Notes under the pieces: model-generated
Databases searched by the model: none
What the model was told of the DNA's origin: nothing
What the model saw: the letters and a program-made list of their open reading frames with translations, nothing else
Part shown: positions 1-5,053 of the stretch, piece after piece
Layout of the letters: each line of letters starts with the position of its first letter
Position numbering within the stretch: position 1 is the stretch's first letter
From: Planctomycetaceae bacterium UBA6163
GTDB taxonomy: Bacteria; Planctomycetota; Planctomycetia; Pirellulales; Pirellulaceae
Direction of reading: 5' to 3'
NCBI GenBank assembly: GCA_002428205.1
Contig: DIUH01000198.1
Span: forward strand, 20,227 to 25,279
Length of the DNA stretch: 5,053 bases
Program-made: the position numbers and the translations under genes

Positions 1-779
1 GTGAGTTATTAGATTTCCTTGCAGTCAACTTCATCGAAAACGGTTGGAGCTTAAAAAACCTCCATCGTCAAATTGTGATGTCGTCGACCTATCAACAAGA
101 TTCGTCGCTGACGCCCCAGCAATTCGCTGACGATCCGCAAAATCGCATGCTCGCTCGTGGACCGCGAGTGCGTGTGCCGGCAGAAATGGTGCGAGATATC
201 GCCCTGGCAGCCAGCGGATTGCTAAACCCAAAAGTTGGTGGCCCGCCCGTATTTCCGCCCGCCCCCGATTTCTTGTTCAAACCGCCGTCCAGTTATGGGC
301 CCAAAACTTGGGCGACCAGCGACGGCGCCGATCGTTATCGTCGCGCGCTCTATACATTTCGCTTTCGCTCGGTTCCTTACCCAGTACTCGAAGCGTTCGA
401 TGCACCCAACGGTGATGTGTCATGCATCCGCCGATCGGCCAGCAACACACCATTGCAGGCACTGGTGATGCTGAACGAACCGATGTTTTTGGAATGTGCC
501 CGCGAACTTGCAAAACATGCCAATGACTACACCGCAGCGCATAACGACGACGAAGCGATCAGAAACGTGTTCGCAGCCTGCACCAGCCGATTTCCCAACA
601 GCGACGAACGGAGTGTGCTGTCAGAACTCTTGAGCGAGCAACGGGCGCGATTCGGCAATGAACTCGATACCGCCAAGAAACTCGCCGCGATCGATTCGGA
701 CCAAGCGAGCGACCTGGCGGCATGGACCGTGGTTTGTCGAGTGATTTTGAACTTGGACGAAACGATCACAAAACCCTAG
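1..779 (+). CDS. PSD1/DUF1553 domain protein, C-terminal part (5' end outside window)
   Basis: The reading frame is open from the left edge (first full codon at 3) to a TAG at 777-779, giving 258 visible residues. The protein does not begin at the internal GTG/ATG near 75-80, because the codons before it already encode conserved family sequence (ELLDFLAVNFIENGWSLKNL, then HRQIV). Further family blocks follow in order: NRMLARGPRVRVPAE with RDIALAASGLL, the GGPPVFPP turn, YRRALYTFRFRSVPYPVLE, FDAPNGD, the block SNTPLQALVMLNEPMF, and a final AAWTVVCRVILNLDETIT. These are typical of the PSD1 (DUF1553) C-terminal domain. In planctomycetes it usually follows a DUF1549 domain and often an N-terminal cytochrome-c-like domain, in large exported proteins of unsettled function. 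Those upstream domains are not visible here. Such genes are often followed by a DUF1501 gene; here the next gene is on the opposite strand. Family assignment is secure; biochemical role is unknown. Confidence 0.95.
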   Translation, partial: ELLDFLAVNFIENGWSLKNLHRQIVMSSTYQQDSSLTPQQFADDPQNRMLARGPRVRVPAEMVRDIALAASGLLNPKVGGPPVFPPAPDFLFKPPSSYGPKTWATSDGADRYRRALYTFRFRSVPYPVLEAFDAPNGDVSCIRRSASNTPLQALVMLNEPMFLECARELAKHANDYTAAHNDDEAIRNVFAACTSRFPNSDERSVLSELLSEQRARFGNELDTAKKLAAIDSDQASDLAAWTVVCRVILNLDETITKP

Positions 780-835
780 CGTCACGGCGCAAATCAGATG
801 GCAACTGTTATGACCGCAGACCTCACGTTCTTCCA

Positions 836-2368
836 CTATTGAATAACCTTCCGATCCGGAAACACGCGATCGACAACCGATGCCACCGCAAAACAGACGC
901 ACGATGCGATCGCCGCCGCCCACCATCCGTGAACCTTCCAAGGTGCATCGGCCGGCGGAAAGATCAGCAACGTGGTCACCACCAACGCAGCGCACATCCC
1001 GATCAATCCGCTGCGTTGGGCATACTGGCGTCGCGTTTTGCCGAGGAAGAAAATCCCCACAATCAAACCGGATGAAAATCCGGCAACCGTGATCACTTGA
1101 TTGACCACCGACCCAGCAACCAGCGACGGCGATTGAATCACAAAAATCGCTACCGCCATCTGCAAACATCCAAACACCACCGTCGCCACCTTACCGGCAA
1201 CCGTTAAACGTCGGTCAATCTTGGCTGACTTATCTTCTATCGACTCGTTGTCCAGATTCTTATCTTCATCAGCCTGATAACGTGGCTTTAAAAAATCGTT
1301 CACCACAGCCGACGAACTGCTCGACAACGAACTCGACAACGTCGACATCGCAACGCTGAACACGGCCGCGAGCGTCACACCACACAATCCGACTGGCATC
1401 TGGTCGACAATAAACGCCGCAAAGACTTCGTCGCGATGATCCGTCGCTAGCGTTCCGCCACCATTAACCCAAGCGGCCAAAGCGACACCGACTAATAAGA
1501 ACAACGCGAACTGAATCGCGACCAGCGGACCGCTCAGCCCCACCGCCCATCTCGCTTGACGCAATCCCCGAGCACAAAGATAACGCTGGACCATCAATTG
1601 ATCAGTCCCATGCGACGCCAGGGTTATAAAGATGCCTCCGATCAACCCCGCCCAAACATTCGCAGATGCGAACGAAAACGCCGACGGTTCAAACAGGCGA
1701 AACCGCTCCGTCGCCCGGCCAAAATCGACCACACTCTGCAGCCCCTCGGGCAACCGCCCCGAGATCACAACGACCGCCGCGACCGCACCGATCAAATAGA
1801 CGACCAATTGAATACAGTCGTTCCACGCCACGCTGCGAATCCCACCAACCGCTGCATAAACGACCGTCACCACGCCGATCGCCAACACACACAGCGTCAA
1901 GTCGATTCCGGAAACTTGCCCCAACACCAGCGCTGTCAAGTAAAGCCGCAATCCATCGGCGACCGTTCGCGTAACGATAAAGATCGCCGACGCGGCCCGC
2001 TGGGTCAGCCCGCCAAACCGCGTTCGCAGAATATCGTAAGCCGTGAATACCTCTTCACCTTGAAAGTAACTTGGCAAAAACCACACAACGACAATTAACC
2101 GTCCAATCACCAACCCGATCGCAAGTTGTAAGAATCCGAAGTTTCCATCAGTGACGAAAGCGAGTCCTGGAACCGACAGGAACGTCACCGCGCTGGTCTC
2201 GGTCGCGATGATCGAACCGAGCACCACCCACCATGGCAAATCGCGTCCACCGACCATGTATCGGCTGAGCGACTGTGGCCCACGGCCGATCCATAAACCG
2301 AAAAGCAGCGTTGCCACGACGTAGACCAGCACGATCGTGGTATCGATCGTCGAAATGCGAAAATCCAA
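836..2368 (-). CDS. Sodium:solute symporter (SSS family), substrate unknown
   Basis: A complete 510-residue inner-membrane protein of normal length for the SSS family (Na+-coupled uptake, LeuT fold). Reading hydrophobicity by eye gives about 13 membrane segments, starting near residues 8-27, 45-66 and 77-99 and ending near 480-500. Family blocks seen are YMVGGRDLPWW followed by TETSAVTFLSVPG (about 37-68), GGIRSVAWNDCIQ (175-187), GTDQLMVQRYL (254-264) and FSVAMSTLSSSL (337-348). In the last block S342 and T343 sit where family members carry the Ser/Thr pair that binds sodium at the Na2 site. A charged linker (about 361-386) separates the two following helix groups. The start is TTG at 2368: an in-frame TGA lies only two codons upstream, no ATG or GTG precedes the first helix, and GGGTGA sits six bases before the TTG. 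The gene converges with the PSD1 gene (56-bp gap) and diverges from the NHL gene. Sugars, sugar acids, amino acids and other small organic solutes are all transported in this family; the sequence alone does not settle which. Confidence 0.95.
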   Translation of the reverse strand: MDFRISTIDTTIVLVYVVATLLFGLWIGRGPQSLSRYMVGGRDLPWWVVLGSIIATETSAVTFLSVPGLAFVTDGNFGFLQLAIGLVIGRLIVVVWFLPSYFQGEEVFTAYDILRTRFGGLTQRAASAIFIVTRTVADGLRLYLTALVLGQVSGIDLTLCVLAIGVVTVVYAAVGGIRSVAWNDCIQLVVYLIGAVAAVVVISGRLPEGLQSVVDFGRATERFRLFEPSAFSFASANVWAGLIGGIFITLASHGTDQLMVQRYLCARGLRQARWAVGLSGPLVAIQFALFLLVGVALAAWVNGGGTLATDHRDEVFAAFIVDQMPVGLCGVTLAAVFSVAMSTLSSSLSSSSSAVVNDFLKPRYQADEDKNLDNESIEDKSAKIDRRLTVAGKVATVVFGCLQMAVAIFVIQSPSLVAGSVVNQVITVAGFSSGLIVGIFFLGKTRRQYAQRSGLIGMCAALVVTTLLIFPPADAPWKVHGWWAAAIASCVCFAVASVVDRVFPDRKVIQ

Positions 2369-2374
2369 AACGAA

Positions 2375-2380
2375 TCACCC
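2375..2380 (-). promoter_or_regulatory. Shine-Dalgarno GGGTGA that fixes the TTG start of the symporter
   Basis: On the minus strand the bases read GGGTGA TTCGTT TTG. GGTGA pairs with the 3' end of 16S rRNA, and the six-base spacing is good. The TGA inside the motif is also an in-frame stop for the symporter frame, so translation cannot begin farther upstream. This supports the TTG at 2368 as the true start despite its being a rare initiation codon. Confidence 0.7.
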
Positions 2381-2538
2381 AGCAAAAGATGGAATTAAAA
2401 TCGGTGGCGGCGGATAAACCCGTGAACACCCGCCATCGCCCTCAGGATAACGCCTTCGTCACACTCGCACTTCCGCCAGACATCGCCTAGCGTTCCATTT
2501 TCGCCAAACACGGTCGCCACTCGCTTCGCTAGCACTCC

Positions 2539-2547
2539 TGCTATAAT
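2539..2547 (+). promoter_or_regulatory. Extended -10 promoter (TGCTATAAT) for the NHL gene
   Basis: The perfect -10 hexamer TATAAT lies at 2542-2547, preceded by TG at 2539-2540 in the extended -10 position, inside otherwise GC-rich DNA. No good TTGACA-like -35 is found at 16-18 bases spacing, as is common for extended -10 promoters. Transcription would begin near 2554, giving a leader of about 47 bases before the ATG at 2601. A sigma-70-type factor is inferred from the match. Confidence 0.6.
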
Positions 2548-2600
2548 CGCCCCTTCGCGCCCGTTTCCTACCCGATCCTCATCCCTCATCGAGATCCCGC

Positions 2601-3629
2601 ATGCCCCCGCTGACGCTTCAACCGCTGACAGGCCGATTCTTTTTTGCCCCACTATTTGCCTGCTTGACGCTCATTCACTCCATCGCGCTTGCCCAGACCG
2701 CTGCCCCCGTCCGCATGGGCGCTGGCATCATGACCTTTGACACCGTCCCCGGTTGGGGATTGCGTCCCGACGGCAATTCATCGATCGGCCCGACACACGG
2801 CTCGGTCGTGATCGACAAGGCAGGCCACATCTACACTAGTGCCAACGCAGGCGTGTTCGTTTTTTCACCCGATGGGATCGTTGTCCAGTCTTACTTGGGT
2901 GGCGATTACACCAACCTTCATGACATCGAAATCCGCGAAGAAGAAGGTGTCGAGTTTATTTATGGTGCGAGGAACCAAAACGCCGAAGGGATTAAGTTCA
3001 ATGCTCATACCGGCGAAGTTGTCCTGCGATTACCGTTCCCAAAAGAGTCTGGCCTAGAACTTAAACAATTCAATCCCACCGCAATCACCGTTGCACCCAA
3101 TGGTGACATCTTTTTGTCCGACGGATACGCCAGCAACCACATCTTCAAGTTTGACAAGACCGGCAAGTACCTGATGCATTTTGGCGAAAAGGGAAACGGC
3201 TTAAAGCAATTCAATACCGCTCACGGAATGACGCTCGACACACGTTATGAACCGGCCCGATTATTGATTTGCGACCGAAACCATCAACCCAAAGGCCGCT
3301 TGCTACACTACGACCTAGACGGCAATTTCATCGAAGAAGTCATCACCGGCTTGGGGATGCCGACCGCGGTCGCGATCCAAGGCGACTACGTATCGGTCCC
3401 TGACCTGCACGGGCGTTTGGTGATCTTGGATAAGAGCAACACGATCATGGCGGTGCTTGGCCACAATGCCGATCCGTCCAAACGAGGCAACTTCAAAGTT
3501 CCACAATCCGAATGGATCGAAGGCATCTTCAGCGGCACACACGGCTCTTACTGGGACGCGCAAGGAAACCTCTACGTTCAAGACTGGAACGTTTCCGGCC
3601 GCATCATGAAACTGGTACGAGTGAAATAG
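2601..3629 (+). CDS. Secreted six-bladed NHL-repeat beta-propeller protein (PAL-like fold)
   Basis: A complete 342-residue protein. Residues 1-31 form a Sec signal peptide: an Arg near residue 12, a hydrophobic core (about 13-30), and an ALA|Q cleavage site after residue 31. The mature part is a propeller with NHL-type blades near residues 65-91, 104-138, 158-188, 204-240, 253-276 and 313-338, each with a GxhYhxD-like or hFxxDG pattern (for example NGDIFLSDGYASNHIFKFDK and GNLYVQDW). The stretch FGEKGNGLKQFNTAHGMTLD closely resembles bacterial proteins annotated as peptidyl-alpha-hydroxyglycine alpha-amidating lyase (PAL)-like. Blades 1, 2, 4 and 6 begin their inner strand with His (H66, H107, H208, H314), while blades 3 and 5 have Pro-Thr-Ala there. 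It should act outside the cytoplasm. The ATG is chosen because it directly precedes the signal peptide; only a weak GAG (2591-2593) serves as Shine-Dalgarno. Activity is unproven; a non-enzymatic binding propeller is equally possible. Confidence 0.9.
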   Translation: MPPLTLQPLTGRFFFAPLFACLTLIHSIALAQTAAPVRMGAGIMTFDTVPGWGLRPDGNSSIGPTHGSVVIDKAGHIYTSANAGVFVFSPDGIVVQSYLGGDYTNLHDIEIREEEGVEFIYGARNQNAEGIKFNAHTGEVVLRLPFPKESGLELKQFNPTAITVAPNGDIFLSDGYASNHIFKFDKTGKYLMHFGEKGNGLKQFNTAHGMTLDTRYEPARLLICDRNHQPKGRLLHYDLDGNFIEEVITGLGMPTAVAIQGDYVSVPDLHGRLVILDKSNTIMAVLGHNADPSKRGNFKVPQSEWIEGIFSGTHGSYWDAQGNLYVQDWNVSGRIMKLVRVK

Positions 3630-3640
3630 GCCTTGTCCGA

Positions 3641-3680
3641 AAAGGGGGCTGACCCTCTGCGACATGAAGCGAAACAGAGG
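3641..3680. repeat. Inverted repeat and REP-like GC-rich motif between convergent genes
   Basis: In the 95-bp gap between the two stop codons, AAAAGGGGGCTGACCCTCTG begins at 3640. It contains a short AGGG/CCCT pairing (3643-3646 with 3653-3656). A second, exact six-base inverted repeat CCTCTG/CAGAGG (3654-3659 and 3675-3680) encloses a 15-base loop. The two pairings overlap and would compete. The GGGG-CTGACCC core resembles the small palindromes dispersed in many bacterial genomes, but only one copy is seen here. The minus strand continues into CCTTTT after the GGG/CCC pairing, so a weak terminator for the minus-strand gene is another reading. The stems are short and neither role is secure. 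Confidence 0.35.
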
Positions 3681-3724
3681 TTAAAACGGCTTACCTCAAT
3701 CCACCCAAAGCGATTCACATCGGC

Positions 3725-5053
3725 CTAATTTTCAACGATCGCGAGGCGTTTGACAGCGCCGCGATCGTCGATAATAACTAATTCAGCTTGTTGATCATGT
3801 AAGGACAATATATCTGAAATACGACGATCGAAGTGATGTTCTTGGCACACCAAATCGCCGCTGCCAAAGTCCCAAATACTGATCATTCCAATGCCATCGC
3901 CTCCCACTAACCAACGTCGGTCTGAAGTGAGCGCGAACACGCGTGGTGAATCAGCCTTAAAGACTCTCAACTTCTCGCCGCTTGCTGTATCCCATATCGC
4001 AAGATCGCCACTCGTGCTCCGACCGATCACTCTCCCGTCGCCCGGCACCACCAAATCGTTGATAAAATGGCGACTGTCTTCCAGCTCACCGACGAATTGC
4101 CCGTCCAGCGAATAGGTGCGAATCGACCCGCGACGACCAAGACGCCAATCACCCGTTCCAACCGCCAATTGTCGGTCATTGATCCATACAGCCGACGTCA
4201 CCGGCATTTCGCAAACAATCGTCGCTGACAACTCGTGCTTACTCGCATCCCAAATCATCGCCCTACCATCGTCGCTGGCCGTCAGAATTCGCGAGCCATC
4301 AGGCGAAATTGCGATTGCGTTGATCCGCTGAGTATGCATCCCTAATGAAATCGCCTCAGCACCAATCATGATCGGTTGCAGATAGACGCCGCCATTCAAA
4401 TGGCCTGTTACCAAAAACGATCCCGACTGTGAACCGGCAATGGCACACACGCCGCTGGTGGAAATACGATAGTAAGCTCGATCGGTGAGAGACGAATCAA
4501 CCGCTCTGGCATCAGAAACTTCATTACCCGGTTGCAAGCTGACAGAGCCATCGAGGTGGCCAACCCAATACAAGCCCGCAGTCTCAGTGGACGGGCAAAT
4601 CGATAGCCTTCGATTTTCCGCAGCAGGAATCGAGTCACGGCTTACCAGAGAAACTGCACCCTGGTCGGTTAATCCCATCTCCTGGCGAAGCGAGCGAATG
4701 TCATCCTCCGTAATCTCAAACAATCGCATCGAATAGCCCGCAGACCCGATCGGCTTCCAGCGTTCAAAAAATCGAAAACCATCTGGCCGCGCCTTGGTCA
4801 AGTTTCCCTGCCCATCAGGTGCGATGAAACCATAACCCCGCAATTGATTGACACTGATCGCATAAAACCCAGGCTCCGGCACAATCAGGCTGCGACCACC
4901 TTGCCCATCGTCCACGGTTGGCGAAACATCCGGTGGCACATCGAAGTTTATCCCTGCTAGCCGCGCATCATATCGCCCCCAATAAACCATCCCCACGCGA
5001 TCCCAACCACGCTGCTTCATCTTATCTTTTAAGAAAAACAGATCTTGCCCCCA
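3725..5053 (-). CDS. GT-C/GT39-type glycosyltransferase C-terminal domain fused to a WD40 propeller (5' end outside window)
   Basis: The minus-strand frame is open from the right edge (first codon TGG at 5053-5051) to a TAG at 3727-3725, giving 442 visible residues. The ATG at 5020 is internal: the codons before it read WGQDLFFLKDK, part of the conserved (S)N-x-DWGQDL-x-x-LK block. Visible residues 1-128 continue with MVYWGRYDARLAGI, PEPGFYAISVNQLRGY, FFERWKPIGSAGYSMRLFEI and a final LRQEMGL. This matches the soluble tail of planctomycete membrane glycosyltransferases related to the PMT/ArnT group, which use lipid-linked sugars. No membrane helix is visible, so the catalytic and membrane part must lie beyond the edge. 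Residues from about 147 to 442 form a WD40 propeller of about seven blades. One blade is canonical (H240 through SPDGSRILTASDDGRAMIWD, ending 267-269), and IWD recurs at 353-355 and 393-395. The first two blades share a GHLDG/GHLNG...LQP pattern. WD40 identity is certain. The glycosyltransferase assignment is strong but based on a tail only. Confidence 0.85.
   Translation of the reverse strand, partial: WGQDLFFLKDKMKQRGWDRVGMVYWGRYDARLAGINFDVPPDVSPTVDDGQGGRSLIVPEPGFYAISVNQLRGYGFIAPDGQGNLTKARPDGFRFFERWKPIGSAGYSMRLFEITEDDIRSLRQEMGLTDQGAVSLVSRDSIPAAENRRLSICPSTETAGLYWVGHLDGSVSLQPGNEVSDARAVDSSLTDRAYYRISTSGVCAIAGSQSGSFLVTGHLNGGVYLQPIMIGAEAISLGMHTQRINAIAISPDGSRILTASDDGRAMIWDASKHELSATIVCEMPVTSAVWINDRQLAVGTGDWRLGRRGSIRTYSLDGQFVGELEDSRHFINDLVVPGDGRVIGRSTSGDLAIWDTASGEKLRVFKADSPRVFALTSDRRWLVGGDGIGMISIWDFGSGDLVCQEHHFDRRISDILSLHDQQAELVIIDDRGAVKRLAIVEN

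Larger units (their letters stand above)
2369..2600. other. Divergent intergenic region between symporter and NHL genes
   Basis: These 232 bases separate two start codons pointing away from each other, so they should hold promoters for both. A strong rightward candidate is at 2539-2547. For the leftward gene I see only a weak TTTAAT (complement of 2394-2399) without a matching -35 box, so I do not call it. Short open frames crossing this stretch run into the symporter in other frames and have no family resemblance. I see no clear operator palindrome, riboswitch or small RNA. Confidence 0.7.

Noticed and set aside
780..835. Terminator between the convergent PSD1 and symporter genes
   Set aside because: No stable stem followed by a T-run was found on either strand in these 56 bases.
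621..1169. A 182-codon minus-strand frame crossing the ends of the PSD1 and symporter genes
   Set aside because: It overlaps two firmly supported genes in other frames and its translation is Cys/Gly/Arg-rich with no recognisable domain.
1307..1350. Repetitive CGACAACGAACTCGAC-like DNA inside the symporter
   Set aside because: It encodes the Ser/Leu-rich stretch around the Na2-site helix, which is Ser-rich across the family; the repetition follows from codon use, not from a separate repeat element.
1556..2098. A 180-codon open frame on the plus strand opposite the symporter
   Set aside because: It lies wholly antisense to a well-supported SSS transporter, and its translation is rich in Arg, Gln, Pro and His with no family resemblance, as expected for the antisense of a membrane-protein gene.
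2148..2652. Minus-strand open frames reaching into the divergent spacer (2148-2429 and 2395-2652)
   Set aside because: The first is the symporter N-terminus read in another frame; the second overlaps the NHL signal-peptide region. Neither shows family motifs, and the second runs across the rightward promoter.
2601..2700. Possible lipoprotein signal in the NHL protein (LFAC at residues 18-21)
   Set aside because: The Phe before Ala is a poor lipobox fit, the Cys lies in the middle of the hydrophobic core with more hydrophobic residues after it, and a clear ALA|Q signal peptidase I site follows at residue 31.

Overview
The window looks like chromosomal DNA from a planctomycete, most likely a Pirellulaceae-type marine organism related to Rhodopirellula. 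The strongest evidence is the PSD1/DUF1553 C-terminus at the left edge, a domain typical of Planctomycetota. A secreted NHL propeller, a WD40 fusion protein, moderate GC and loose gene spacing fit the same assignment. The assignment rests on recognising gene families, not on a phylogenetic marker.

Layout, left to right. (1) Positions 1-779, plus strand: the C-terminal 258 residues of a PSD1/DUF1553 protein whose start lies outside the window. (2) A 56-bp convergent gap with nothing recognisable. (3) Positions 836-2368, minus strand: a complete sodium:solute symporter (SSS family, 510 aa) with a TTG start behind a good Shine-Dalgarno. (4) Positions 2369-2600: a divergent intergenic region with a good extended -10 promoter (TGCTATAAT) facing right. 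(5) Positions 2601-3629, plus strand: a complete secreted six-bladed NHL propeller (342 aa), resembling peptidylglycine alpha-amidating lyase folds. (6) A 95-bp convergent gap with a small inverted repeat and a GC-rich motif that may be REP-like. (7) Positions 3725-5053, minus strand: the C-terminal 442 residues of a larger protein. It begins inside the soluble tail of a planctomycete GT-C/GT39-type membrane glycosyltransferase and continues into a WD40 propeller.

The strands run + / - / + / -, so no two neighbouring genes here can share an operon. The symporter and the NHL protein are divergent and could share a control region. No pathway clearly joins the four genes; uptake of a solute and degradation of environmental material are plausible themes but are inference. 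I see no tRNA, rRNA, CRISPR array, insertion sequence or phage gene. The most unusual item is the apparent glycosyltransferase-WD40 fusion at the right edge. I do not see a clearly new multi-gene system in this window.
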